A DNA stretch of 64,000 nt from Dysidea avara. Its lineage: Eukaryota; Porifera; Demospongiae; Dictyoceratida; Dysideidae. Of this stretch, positions 1 through 12,388 are shown one piece after another. How positions within the stretch are numbered: position 1 is the stretch's first letter; every line of letters begins with the position of its first letter. The stretch lies in NCBI RefSeq assembly GCF_963678975.1, contig NC_089274.1, forward strand, positions 2,282,001 to 2,346,000, in the 5' to 3' direction. The translations under genes and the position numbers were made by a program. The notes beneath the pieces were generated by a model. It saw only the letters and a program-made list of their open reading frames with translations, ran no database searches and was not told the DNA's origin.

Positions 1-241
1 AGCAAGCAAGAGGATAGAGAATAAAAGCTATGTTCCATCACGTGTTTTATTAGTCTGGTCGGGCGCGCGAAACTAGCGAGCCACCTCTATACCTCTTCTG
101 GTGGGCGCGTTCGCAAGTAGTGAGGGCGGGCGCCATCAGACTAGGAGTTAGTTACCAATACCAGGCCAATACACAAGAGTAGTATGTAGTCCCTAGAGTG
201 AACTGTATTACTGATAGACTGACAGCTGAAGAAAACTTACA
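1..241 (+). promoter_or_regulatory. 5' flank of CD225 copy A
   Basis: This stretch lies directly upstream of the first coding exon of CD225 copy A. It is more GC-rich than the rest of the window at about 60-130, with several CG dinucleotides, as expected of a promoter or 5' UTR. I see no convincing TATA box or named factor site. The role is inferred from position only. Confidence 0.3.
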
Positions 242-499
242 ATGTTGAAGTCCGTTCACACTGAAAATTCTCCTCCGCCATACACTCCCCAATCCTCAAC
301 TTACAGTCCAGTAATCAAGTACGGGACGATCGACCAGCCTCCAGCTTGTGAGTTTATCATGATAACTTAATCATAATATAGTAGGCCTACTTAATCTTGC
401 TGTTATTGTGTTAATAGTGTAAGTTTTACATGCCAGACGTTATTAATGCATGCATCCTACGAATAACAAACAAGATAAACACCATTTACTTACCACATT

Positions 500-1500
500 G
501 ACAGCTCTACAATCCGAGAAGTCACTCATGCTAAATATCTAGGCAATGGCGGATCCAGGATGGGGCATTTGGGGCAAATGCCCCCCCCGCCCTTCAAGAA
601 ATTGCATACAAGATCGAGATACTCTAATAGAGCAGTCAATTACTCTAATAAAGCAGTCACAATGTTCATGAGGCAGTGTAGCTTACCTATGAAGCTATAA
701 ATAGGATTTTATTTTACATAACAGACGTGATATAGTTGGTAAGGATAACTAGCTATTATTGTCGTGACCTTTTTTTTTTTTTTTTTTTTTGGTCTTCAAC
801 TGGTTTTCAGCAATTTTTTTTGGTTTTCAACTGTTTTTCAGAAAGGTCCCCCCCCCCCCCCCCCCCATCTTTCCAAACTCTGGATCCACCCCTGCTAGGT
901 GTAGTCATTGATCAACATCTTAACTGGAACGAACTCACAAAACAAGCTGCTAGTAAAGCCACCAGAATTAATGTATTCCTACATCGTAATCTTTATCAAT
1001 GCCCTCCCACAATTAAATGTAATATTTATAAAGCAATGGTTCACCCTATTATGGGGTATGCTTCCTCAGTCTGGGACCCACACACATGTGTTAACATTAA
1101 TCAAATAGAAGCTGTATAGAGATCTGCCACAAGAATGTGCTATAAAGACTTTTCTAGATTCTCCAGTGTTTCCACAATGTTAACTGATCTTAATCTACCC
1201 ACCCTGCAGAGCAGAAGGAAAAAATTGAAATTACAAATGCTGTATAAAATCATTCATCGTTTAACTGATATTCCAGATGATTCGTTCCCTCCTTTTTACG
1301 AAGTGGCTATTTTAATCAACTAAATACTAGAATGGACAGTTTTAAATTTTCCTTCTTCCCTTCAGTGATTTAACTATGGAATAATCTACCCCAGCACATT
1401 GTTAGCTAACGCTCCCACATACACTGAGTTTTGTAATGATTTGGACACTTTTATAATTACACCTGTACATTATACATGATTCCTGCACAGTACACAATAT
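500..1500 (+). mobile_element. Degraded non-LTR retrotransposon 3' end (LINE)
   Basis: Translation gives the C-terminal end of a LINE reverse transcriptase: VTHAKYLG just before 543, continuing at 895 as LGVVIDQHLNWN, then YASSVWDPHT and a tail containing LWNNLPQ. Stops interrupt it (TAG at 1117-1119 and others), so it is dead. A MITE at 544-894 sits between the two halves. An (AAT)n-like tail near 1499-1516 may be the original 3' end. It lies in intron 1 of CD225 copy A. Confidence 0.75.
544..894. mobile_element. CTAGG-flanked MITE inside the LINE (copy 1)
   Basis: The ends are CAATGGCGGATCCAG on the left and CTGGATCCACCCCTG on the right, which are inverted repeats of each other. CTAGG stands on both sides (539-543 and 895-899). 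The interrupted LINE reads continuously if one CTAGG is kept, which identifies CTAGG as the target duplication. The inside has poly-T and poly-C runs and two copies of the ATACTCTAATAG motif. No transposase is present. A second copy with the same flanks lies at 34082-34564. Confidence 0.7.
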
Positions 1501-1615
1501 AATAATAATAATAAAATCATGAGGCACTGTAGTCTCGCGCTGCCCGCCCTTCATGACCCTTACGTAATATTAAGCTCAAAAGCATCCAGACTTCCTACTG
1601 TAGCTGTTGGTCTTT

Positions 1616-1778
1616 CTCTTCGACTTTAGGGCACACGTCTAGTATAGTTACTGCATGGGAGTAGTCGACTTTAAGGGACGTGTCTAGTAGCTAGCTAGTT
1701 ACCACGAGTAGTCGACTTTAGGAGACACGTCTAGTAGTTTCCACGGGATTCCGGGTTCGAAACCCCATCGGCATTACA
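1616..1778 (+). repeat. Three ~46-nt tandem units followed by a tRNA-like B box
   Basis: The words TCGACTTTAGG and CACGTCTAGTA recur three times at about 46-nt spacing. They are followed by GGGTTCGAAACCCC, which looks like a tRNA T-loop/B box, and then a T-rich run that could stop RNA polymerase III. I could not fold a full tRNA: the acceptor stem has no 5' partner. A tRNA-derived SINE fragment is the best guess. Confidence 0.35.
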
Positions 1779-1779
1779 C

Positions 1780-4700
1780 TTTTTTTTGTTTGTTTATGTC
1801 ACCTTTTTGGTTACCTTGTTTGTCTAAGTTTTATATAGGGATATGAAATAAGGTGAAAAGAGTGATACCCTATAGCTACGAAGGGCGGCGCGAGACTATT
1901 TGATAGTTCGAATTTCATTTCATTTTTATTTTATTGCTAATGCAGACACAAATGATGAACTATATTATATTATTTTATTTTATTCTGAATTTTATTCGAG
2001 TGTCAAATTATGAATTAGCTATGTTGTAAAAAACAAAACACTGATAAAAGAGCTGTAGTCTAGACAAGAAAATATAAGTGCAAATTTAATTTCTACATAT
2101 TAAGGCTATCATTATTAAATTCCTTGCTTTTAGTCACCACCCGCATCGATTTTTAGGTAGCTGCACCAAATTTAAATTATTCGATTATAGATCACGTGAC
2201 AATATTTCATGATAGAAGGAGGGCACAGAGTGACCAAGCTTTAAGGTAAATGCATTACCTGTACATATAAACATAGCAGAAGGGTGGAAGACCTCCACTC
2301 TTGTTCAGCTAGGTGCATGGGTGTACAGTCCTGGCAGCCTTCAAGATCGAGATACTCTAATAGAACAGTCAGAGACTGAAATAATAAGAGTCCAGTGTAT
2401 AATTAATAATCAATAATCACCTCCCACCCACATCAGTTTTTGTTCCATTGGGTGATGGGAAACAAGCAATAGTATAATGATGGCCTAACAACAAACCATT
2501 GAAAAATTGCAGGTCATTATTTTTCTGGATCATCTGGCCACTTCATATTCGGATGTGACCTCATGTATGAATTAAATTATTAGTATGACAATGTGGAAGT
2601 AAATTCCTGTAGCAACCCAGCTTCTTTCATGAGCCATGCTTACTTACTGAGATTGCCAATGTGTTACCGTCTGTAGGGATATACGGAGCTGTAGCTACCC
2701 ATTATTCAATAAGTGTAGATATATGCACAAAGCCATGTCTGTTGCTGTCTGCAGACTTACATGGAGCCATGTCTACTAGTTATAATATATTTAATCTTGT
2801 AGCTGGCCAGTTTCTTTTGTGAACCACACTTACTTATCCATATCAAGAAGTTTGTGGACATTTGCTATATTTTTGTTCATGGCAAAAATTCCAGCTGGAA
2901 CAGGCATATCCAACACCTTTCAATTGGAAAAAAACCTAAAAAAATAAATTAATTATTGTGTACTGCCTACCTCGAGTTTGTTTTAAAACTTTCCGGGTGT
3001 TATACATGTAGAGCAACTCTCTGCAAGTACGATGATGCTAGAAGAAGTCCAATTCATTGAAATTTTGGCCTAAACTAACCCAGTGTAACAATTTTTTTCC
3101 CCATACATTTTGATTTGGGAATTTTGCAGGCATGTAATAAAAGATGTAATAGCCCACAACACATGATAGATACCTTAGATTCTGGAAATAGCAATTAAAA
3201 TGAGCTTTAGCAGAAGGAAATTAGAGGAAATTTAAGCTCAGGTTGAAAATCACTTACATTTTCTATAGTGAATTGAATGGCAGATATTTGGTCTGAAGCT
3301 ATTTTGATGTCTCAACACCCATTCACCATCACTACATTATAGTGTTACAAAAGCATTGTGAATTAGTTCTGCAGGTTAGTTTGTGAAAAGTACAGTGTTT
3401 CCGTGATTAAGCACAATAATGCCTGTTCCATGTAGCAAACTTCTTCATATGTGGGAATGTGTGATACTGTCCATAGGCATACGTGGTAACGACAATCTAC
3501 AGATAGTAGTGGCAAAGTTTGCAGGTATGCATGAAGCCGCACCCATGCTGTCTGTAGACTTATGTGGAATCACACCCACTAACTGATCAAACTTACTCGT
3601 GCACAGCTCATTTAGAGGTTTACCTATAACTGCATGCCTACATTCAAGCAGGACAAGGCATAGGCTCCCATAAGCGTGGCTAAGAGTATGAAGACAGGTC
3701 ATGAACTTGGTGGAAAGATATATGAAATCAAAAAGAATTTTGAGATCAGCAGTGGTAAGTTTATGAAGAGAAACCCTAGTGCATCAGGCAGGTAATTCCT
3801 CCATTTATTACATTTGCTGCAAAGTAGCTTGATTTTTTATGGATAAAGAATGAGGTACTGGGCTCACGTTTTGCAGTATTTAAGCAAAAATGGGTGGGTG
3901 GACTATGAGCTCTTCAGTTTTTCCTCATTATATAAACACTTTAGACCCCTTAACATTGTCCTCTGCTGCTACTACTACTAGATGGAAAGGCCCAGAAAAA
4001 TGAGTGCTAGAAAAGAACATGTGTGTAACAAGGGCTGAGTGTCTAAAGGCATTATAAGAGAAAGAGCATGAGAAAAGACAAAGGAGTGAATCCATGATGA
4101 AATCAAGAGAAGTTGATAAAAATAAGTTAACAAAGATGAACTGAAACAAAAAGCAGCAAATAACAAGCTCCATGATGGCTGGAGAAAAGAGAGGAGGAAT
4201 GTTCATAATTATAGTGTTGATAATCTGATTCAGACTGTATACACTAGCAGTTCCATGGTTCCAGCTAGGAAACAACCAAGCGTCATATGTTGCAGGTTGT
4301 AATCTTTCCCCCCAGTATGGCTTTTAAAAGTGTAACATGAGAAGGGACATAGCTCGCAGAGGTCCCTTCCTAGCAGTCAGATGGAGTCAGTTGCAAAGGG
4401 ATCAAGAAATGATGAAATTGGTGGTGACAGGTACTTCATATGTTTTGGTGCATTTGCTGATGATGCAGGTAAAGGTGGGAGTGGCTGAAGTGTCATTGTA
4501 CAAGGAAGATTGTATTGACAATGATGATGTCAGCATTGAGAAGCATGTATTTGTCCAGCAAATTTAGCTATATAATAGTTTTAATGTAGCAAAAATTGCC
4601 CATAAAACTTGCATGAAATTTTGATTGGAACTGCTTTAAATGCTTATATTTACAGCCCTTGAAATTCATGCATTCAGAGCAAAATAAAGTTAAATATACG

Positions 4701-6726
4701 ATAATAACTATCCCATGTGTTGTCAATAGTGAAAATAATCTGACGATTGTGGAAATTATTCTCAAAATTTTCATTGTTATTCTATTCCAAATTTCTTCAA
4801 AGTGTTAACATCATGCTTTCATTATACTCAAAATTGTTCCCAATTTTATAACCTTTTCTTCGCTTTTGTAATCGAAGTGTACTACAAGAAACAGTGAAAA
4901 CTGTTAAACCTAGCTGTATCAATATGTCAGAAAAGCTTTTTGTCAGCAAGATGCTTAGTGACTACTGACTAGCAATAATCTATTTCTTGCACCGATCATT
5001 CTATTAGAGTAAGTGACTGCTCTATTAGAGTATCTTGATCTTTATGCTTATTATGCTCTAAAATTGCATTAAAATGCTTTTATACCGTCAATATTCTCAT
5101 ACTGATTGTAGCATAATTCCTGCATCTGTAACAATAACTGAACAGTAACACTGTCTGCTTCCAATGCCTATATATAACTTAGTGAAAGATGCTAGAAGAT
5201 TTATGTTCAACACAAAGGTCAGAGGTTAGCTATGAGGGTTGTCTGTGTGGATTCATGTGAGTGGCAGGCACAATGCATGTCTGATAAATGAGAGTGTACA
5301 CTAATACTGACAGAATATGATATGAATCCAAGGCCATATAGCCCATTTCACAATTAATTTTGAGTTATAGCTAGAACATCAGACACCAGTAAACCTTGTT
5401 GTCACTGTGGAAAATCCAGCCACAAGGCTACTGAGTCCTATTACAAATGTAATAACTGTAAAAAACACCAGGACATTTAAAATATGTTTAAGCAAGCTTA
5501 AGCCAGCCAGAGAAGCCACCATAGTAGTCAGCTTCTACTGCGGGGGGATAGTAGCAAACCTGTTTGTTGACAATAAAATAGATGAAGAAACTAAGTAGGT
5601 GAAAACAGTCTAATGAACACTAGAGTGTTCACTGTTATCATAGCAACTGATTATTTGAATGTTATGTTCAGTGGTTACACCTATCAGCTATGTGTGGATG
5701 GCCTTGAAGCTACCACATACTCAGGGATGTTTTGAAGGCAATAGCATGATCACATGTAGTCTGGCCATGAGGGTCTGGTCTGTATCACAGCACTTGTGTG
5801 AACTGCAAGAATAGATGCAGTACCAATCAGATTGCAGCAGTTTCTTCTGCATTGACTGTTGATTCTTTGAATTTTACCGTCTAGTTTCAATCATATTCAT
5901 GAGTGAGGCCATGATCTGTAGCAGGATATGGTTATCTGAATCTAATAAAGCAGTTATATTCATAAAAGAGCAAGAGTGCACAGCTGTTAATTACATTCCA
6001 CCTGCACAAGTCCGATGCAGTGTTGATACAGACTATGTTGAATACCACAACTAACAGTGGTAGCTATTGGACATAGTCAGGGTGGGACCACTTTACCAAA
6101 AGTCATGGAACGTAATAATGTAAAATACTTAACTGTTACTCACTACGTACTGGAATAGTAGATGGCCTGTGCAGTGCTTTGCCACAAATCTATGAAATTG
6201 CAAACACTGCTTTATCATGCATTGATTGAACACATTGGTAGCAGCACTTTTTTCATAATGCTCACTGATTTGATCTGAAAACTAGTCATCGAGTATGTCT
6301 AAATCATCTTACACAATCACTTTTGGTAAACTATAACACACGTGCACTTTGCTACAGACTACACAGCACAGCAATTGACAATATTATTGTAAACGTAAGC
6401 TAGCTATAGACCACAGCAAACTACCTAATAACATAATCAGAGTGTAGTATTAATTGTCCTTTACACTATCATTAAAGCTTGATTCTAGTCATTTCACCTT
6501 GATACTGATGCATTAGGATCTTTTAAGGCTTTTCTATGACAAGCAGACTACCACAACATGTACTACATTCTTGAAGTCATATCTTCACTTATGCTGGAGA
6601 ATTCTGTTGTGCCAATTTGTAGTTATATAGATAATACATCCTGTGTCCAAGTTTCATTTCAATTCAAGGAACTATGTGTCTGTGAGGCATATTGAAAAGC
6701 ATAGTATATGTATGGGAACCAATGTT
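1780..6726. other. Intron-1 interior of copy A, no intact gene
   Basis: There is no supported coding exon here. The stretch is AT-rich, with single motif copies at 2352-2371, 4998-5033 (reverse orientation) and 5941-5955. The region 2640-2860 and 3430-3680 repeats short words around GTCTGYAGACTTAYRTGG, also seen near 43080-43260, which suggests an old dispersed repeat. Confidence 0.4.
5400..5480 (+). pseudogene. Retroelement gag-type zinc-knuckle remnant
   Basis: One frame reads CHCGKSSHKATESYYKCNNC, a CCHC-like spacing (C-x2-C-x4-H) followed by a second CxxC. This resembles the nucleocapsid knuckles of LTR-retrotransposon Gag proteins. It runs into stop codons within about 10 residues, and no protease or polymerase region is visible beside it. 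It is a short remnant at best. Confidence 0.35.
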
Positions 6727-7711
6727 TCTTAGTGCTCCAGACATGGCCAATCCTAAATTCTTCATGCCTCTGAACTGGCCTGAAGTAGAAGTACTGACAA
6801 AACAAAATCCTTAGTCCCATCTTTCAAGCAGTTTATTGCGATGACACTTTTACTGGTCAATCAAATTGGTGGTTAGGGACCCGTCGATTTCGCCAGCAAA
6901 ATTTTTGGCATAATGGTTGGGTAAAAGCAATGAGCAAAATGCTGGCATAATAGGTGCAATTTTTGTAAAGTGGACATAAAAATTGTACAAAAGATCGAGA
7001 TACTCTAATAGAACAGTCAGACACGCTAAAATATCAACAATGTATAGCTAATTGTTACAGGAACAACAAGTGACAATCGAGATACCCTAATAAAACAGTC
7101 ACACATGTTAAGCAATATTAGCTGGCTTCTTGCTTTACATGTTAGAAGTAATTTCTGATCGAGATACTCTAATAGAACAGTCACTTTAAGGCGAAACTGT
7201 AGCTTTGCACTTGGAAATATTCAAATAAAAAAGATCAGTGCTGAGCAAAATTTATAATTCTTGAGCAAAATATGGAGCATAATAGGTGAAAAATAAAAGA
7301 ATTGCTGGAAAGAAAAATAGGTAGAAAAAAAAGCAAAATAGACTGGTCCCTATTGGTGGTACACTTACAAGTGCCCCCAAACTTTTTACAAAACAAAATC
7401 ATTGCCATATGCAATGTATGATAAAGTAGAGTAGCAACTGCAAAGTACAAACAGTTCGAACCAATCACGTTTTGTAAATGTAATTGCAGTTGCTGCTCTA
7501 CTTTATCATGTATTGCATATGAAAGGATTTTGCTTTGTAAAAGTTTGGGGGCACTTGTAAGTCTACACCATCAATTTGATTGACCAGCAAAAGTTCTTAG
7601 CTCATCGTCACAACAAACTGCTTGAAAATGGTTCAAGATGGGATGATTTGTCAGTACTTGTTTAGGCCAGTTCACTTTACTTAATTTAGGATTGGCAATA
7701 TCTGGAGCATG
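6727..7711. mobile_element. Large fold-back element with an inner hairpin
   Basis: The left arm at about 6727-6872 and the right arm at about 7571-7711 are inverted copies; CTCCAGACATGGCCAATCCTA on the left pairs with TAGGATTGGCAATATCTGGAG on the right. A second inverted pair lies inside, at 7363-7446 and 7485-7562. Three copies of the ATACTCTAATAG motif lie between. There is no transposase. It may be one fold-back transposon inserted in another. Confidence 0.65.
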
Positions 7712-9910
7712 ATAAGCAATACATCTGTTTATGTGGCCACTACCATTTAACTGTTCACCGAGCTGTCTGACTAGATCAGTTTCTAATATTATTGAGGACC
7801 GTTTTGGCTAAACTGGAGTATGTACTTTGGTTCCCTATATAATATGGGTTAGGTATACCAACGATCTAAGTGTCAGTATAAGCAAAGTCTGTTTGCTTAT
7901 AATTGCTTTCCTTTTGGGGTTTCCTCTGTTTGCTTTGATCAAAATATTCCCAATGTGTTGATTTCCTCAATAACATCTTGGTAGCAGCTGGAGCTCCTGA
8001 AGAACATCATCCATAAGTATAACCAAGCAGTAGTTCTGTCCAGTAGAGATGCCACAACATAGACACGTTTTATGTCATGCTATGCTATGCATATTATGCT
8101 ATGGGCATTTAGCCATGTCATAACATCACAATAATATAACATGAGCCAACAAAACTCTGGTTAGTATTATAATAAATATTTTGATAAATATGAAGGAATA
8201 ACATTCACAGTAGTAGCAAATGTGTAAATCATGTTTCTTTACTTATCATGTGTAATCTGCTAAAATAATGGGCGCTATTGCTCCCAATATGTTAGAGTAA
8301 ATTTTACCAGAATAAATTTTGAGACAAAAGCAAGAAGCAAAATGTTGGCATGATAGGACAAAACATTAGCAAAAAATGAACTTGTACTTGAGAATATAAA
8401 AGAATATATGGCATAAACACACTTTATTTCCAAAGTGATGTACACTACTTCAAATACTCTAATAGAGCAGTCACTAATTGTACATACTCTAACAGATTAG
8501 TCATTACAAAACTTAATGAACACAGTTCAGTTTAGACCTGCATGTATAAATTTAAGTAAAATACAATACTTACTGGTGAAATTCTGCTCATAGTAGGCTA
8601 AAAATGAAAGAATTGCTGGAAAGAAGCAAATTGGATTGATCCCTAGAGTGGAATGCAGCCAAACTTGCATGCAATCATTATGTCACAATATACTCTAGGC
8701 TATACCATGTTGTATTGTGGAATTGTATGAAGTGATAATAAACATGACAATTGTCAACGCTTCTCACTGGTTGTCTGTAAAAGTAGAGAAGCAAGGAACA
8801 CCACGAGTAGCAAAAACAATTTACAGTTTATTCATCGTTACCTTCATGGTTGCTGGAAACATAGAGTACACATCTAGGTAGACATTTATGACATCTAAAA
8901 GCATCTCATTTTCTAGAGAATCTGTCCCTGTGGAATCAAGACGTAGGATTTACTATGCCTTAAGTGATGCCATGATAGTCATGACATAAAATGGCATAAT
9001 ACCATCCAGCTGCTAATGGTATTAATGAATGTGATGTCCAAACTTTTGAAGCTGACAAATTCCAGTGTTGCCATAGTTGCTGGGGGTACGATTCTGTAAT
9101 TGAAAAGAAAAAAATTATCCAGATCCACTCTGTCAAAGATGGTGTGATTGTTCTAGTGGTGATCCTTAAATAATCTGATACAGCATCATACAAAATGTTG
9201 GTAATTAATGTGGTGTAGACATCAAAGTGACATTCATCAACTTTTAAAAAACTGTTACAACTACTATACACTTGAAAAAATTACTCACTTTAGTTGTCAC
9301 CTGTTCCCTATACTGATGTAGGTGTGAGCTGGTCACAGGACAGCCCAACAGAAATATCAGACCACCTGAACAACTGATATTTCAGTTATCTTGTGGGTAT
9401 AGGTGGCAATAAGATTGACTCTGGTAACTGTAGTTTGTAGATATCAATTTGTGCATTAATGTCAATGTTGAAACGTCGAAATTGAATGGGTTAAACATTC
9501 TTCAAGTTCACAAGATGCTTGATGACACATGATCAACCTCCTCTGCTGAATGATTGTATGTATTTTTTGTGAGGCAGAAAGAGTGTCAGGATGTTGTGTC
9601 AGTCATATTCATGTGTTGTTGTAGTTGTTGTAATCAAATTCAAATTCAATCAATTCAATTGCAAATTGATTGCTAAGTGTGTTGAATGAAGGAGTGTGCT
9701 GGTGTGTCTTTATATTATACACAACGCATATTATAACCTGGATATTGGAAATGCAAGTGGTAGCAGTATTGACAGGTGACTGCCACAACTTCTAAGCTGG
9801 AAGCCCCTCTCACACAGCTATGCCACTTGGCTGCTTATATTATTACGGTTGAATGTTTATACAGATCGAGATTATTATCATGATAGTACCATAATCAGCA
9901 TATAAGTTAT

Positions 9911-10022
9911 AGTTAAACCCCACCCCAGGTAGGATATCATTGTTATCAACCTGAGACCGAGGTGAAGCAAAGACTGAGGTGTTGATAACAGATATCCTAC
10001 AAGTGTAGGTGTGGGGTTTAAC
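9911..10022. mobile_element. Short fold-back element
   Basis: The ends AGTTAAACCCCACC and GGTGTGGGGTTTAACT are inverted repeats, and the pairing continues inward (GGATATC...TTATCAAC with GTTGATAA...GATATCC). About 110 nt can form one long hairpin. No coding potential. Confidence 0.65.
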
Positions 10023-10479
10023 TGGCTTCTACCCCGGCCCATGCTTTGAAGCACTTGACTTTATAAACAATGTGACAATTGCTATATTGAGGTGTTGATG
10101 ACATGTTATGACATGTCTTCTATCCCCACACTTTAAAGCATTTTACTTCATAAAGAACTACAATAAGGCATAGATAGTATATTCTACATAGAATATGCTA
10201 TATGAATGAGGTTAGTAAAGTTGTGTATGGTTTCAATTTTGCTGTGCTTGCAATGATATGGCTTCATGTTTCCTTTGATCCAACAGAATGTGTAAATCAG
10301 CTTGTCCTTCATATTTAATGATTCTGGGGTCAGAGTTTAACTTCCGTTTTTGGAGTTTAACTACCATATCCTCCTACTTTGTTTAGTTTGATGCAGGGCT
10401 TCAGTGGGATAGAAGGTGATGACGATGGGGCAGTATTGGTTAGGAAAAATGAAAAAAGTGTTATATATATATATATATC

Positions 10480-10645
10480 CCTACTGTGCATTTCCGTTAT
10501 GGTATTTTGAGCACAGTAGGAATATAACACTTCTTATTGTTTTATTGTGATTATCATGCACTACTCCAGCTTGTTTCAGTACTTTTTATCAATGTGCTAT
10601 GGTCCCTACTCTAGTTGAAAATTCCAAATTTTTTGTGTACTTGAA
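10480..10645. repeat. Dispersed repeat shared with 42845-43000
   Basis: The words CTTCTTATTGTTTTA, CCAGCTTGTTTCAGTAC and AAAATTCCAAATTTTTT occur here and at about 42845-43000 in the same order and spacing. No coding sequence or clear ends were found. The preceding (TA)n run at 10463-10480 may mark an insertion site. Confidence 0.5.
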
Positions 10646-10773
10646 TATTATCATTACCATAGAGCCATAATATGGTACATGTGCTGTTTTCCATATGAAC
10701 CATTTTTATTTAATAAGATTCACTTATGTATTTTAGATCCTACAGTCTCAGGACCTCAAGGAATACATGGCAA

Positions 10774-10995
10774 GTAGTGCATGTATATACTTTAGTACAC
10801 GCATGCTACCCACAGCACGTTCCCACACTAATAACTACATGCACAAAAGGGAGATTGAGATAGGTACCAACTCACTTAAACTTTATTTACACTCCTTTTT
10901 TACTGCCACTACTAAAATATTGAACAGCCTTCCAGCTATTGTAATTGAAGCACAAAATACAGTTGACTACTATTTTGTATCAACCCAGCTATAGG
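10774..10995 (+). mobile_element. LINE 3' fragment abutting exon 2 of copy A
   Basis: The frame contains a typical LINE tail: paired basic and aromatic residues, then LHSFFTATTKILNSLPAIVI, which matches the usual FFP..I..WN.LP ending. It starts within a few bases of the end of CD225 copy-A exon 2, where similarity to the other copies stops. The insertion may have replaced the original donor site. Confidence 0.6.
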
Positions 10996-12351
10996 CTGGA
11001 ATGTTGTACACTTTCTTTTTTATGTGTATCTGTGCTAATGTACTTCCTAATGGAGGTCTGCACAGTATCAATAATAAACAAATGTGTCCTTGACATCCCA
11101 ACTTTGACAAATCGTAGACACATATCTATGGTTATGCAAGTGAAAGAAATATTCCTAATGCAGCAGTAATAATTAACAATACATCAGGACCAGAATCCTT
11201 TAAAGATCACAATTTTAATACCTATAGATTCTGGTGGGGTACCCCCAAAAGGATTCAAGTACAACCAATTTCCTTATTACATTAAGGTTGCTACATATGC
11301 TCTCCACAAACTATCTCCATGCTTTACACTATACTGGCAATGGAGCAAATATAGCCACATTCAAATTCAAAGCTATTTGTAAGCATATTGATACAATTAT
11401 TATTGTATACTATTTTACGTATAGATTGCCAAAATTCTTATAATATACTTAAGTATCTGATGTCATTGTACCAGCCAACTCACTGTGGCTGTTATGATGC
11501 AATACTTGTTGACAGATATAAGAGGACTTCCTTAACATGCATTTATATGGCTACAATCCACAAACAAATTGGCATCAGACAGGTACAATATGAAAGGCAA
11601 GGCCAGTGCCTAGTAGTAGACACTTCTCAAAATAATTAGGGTTAGGGTTGTAATTGCAGACACTTGCAGTCCATCATTCAAAGCAAGAGATCGTAAACTG
11701 GGGAATGCTTTTGCTCTACATAATATGCAACCCCCACAGCTATACAGAATGTAATGCAAAAAACCACACATTATTTCTTCATCCTATTGATTACCTTCAA
11801 AAAAGCATATTCCCTCTTAGTGAACAATTGTCGAGTGATTCCTACTCATTTTAACGTTGACAATCATAGGCATTAATGCTGCTATACTATAATGTCCACA
11901 CATGAACTCTAAAGGGTGGTAAATCATATTGTGAGTATGTGAGTTTCATCACATTAACACCCTTTATATGTGTAAGAATAAACTTCTGAATTTTCCATGG
12001 GATTCTGGAAGTTGGGCACTTTACCAGTTAAACAGTCTGGCCTGGAGCTTGCAATATGGAATGCCTTCCGTGCACTGTAGAGATCAAACGGAAGCATGTA
12101 TAAGCTTGCAATTAGAGTATAGTCAGACTGCCTCATTTTAGTATGTCCGTACATGCAGGGACTAGTGAGTAACTACCATGATGAATAGTCAGACAGATGG
12201 ACAGCTTTTCAGCTTTATAAAACACAATACTCACGCATAGTGTGAACCATTTAAATTTGATATCACTGTAGGCCTCATAGTGCCAAAGACGTGTTTACAT
12301 AAATACGTATGTTGTACATCTGAGACATGTAAAATTATAACAATGTACTGG

Positions 12352-12388
12352 CATAGATTATTAACGTGTGTGGGATTAATAATCTATG
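12352..12388. repeat. Perfect 13-bp stem hairpin
   Basis: CATAGATTATTAA and TTAATAATCTATG are perfect inverted copies separated by 11 nt. It lies in intron 2 of CD225 copy A and is part of a region without coding signal. Confidence 0.6.

Noticed and set aside
26-700. Possible CRISPR-like spacing of the ATACTCTAATAG copies
   Set aside because: The spacing is irregular, copies occur in both orientations and inside transposons, and the genome is eukaryotic.
1740-1778. A complete tRNA gene
   Set aside because: Only a B-box/T-loop-like word is present; no 5' acceptor partner or anticodon arm could be placed.
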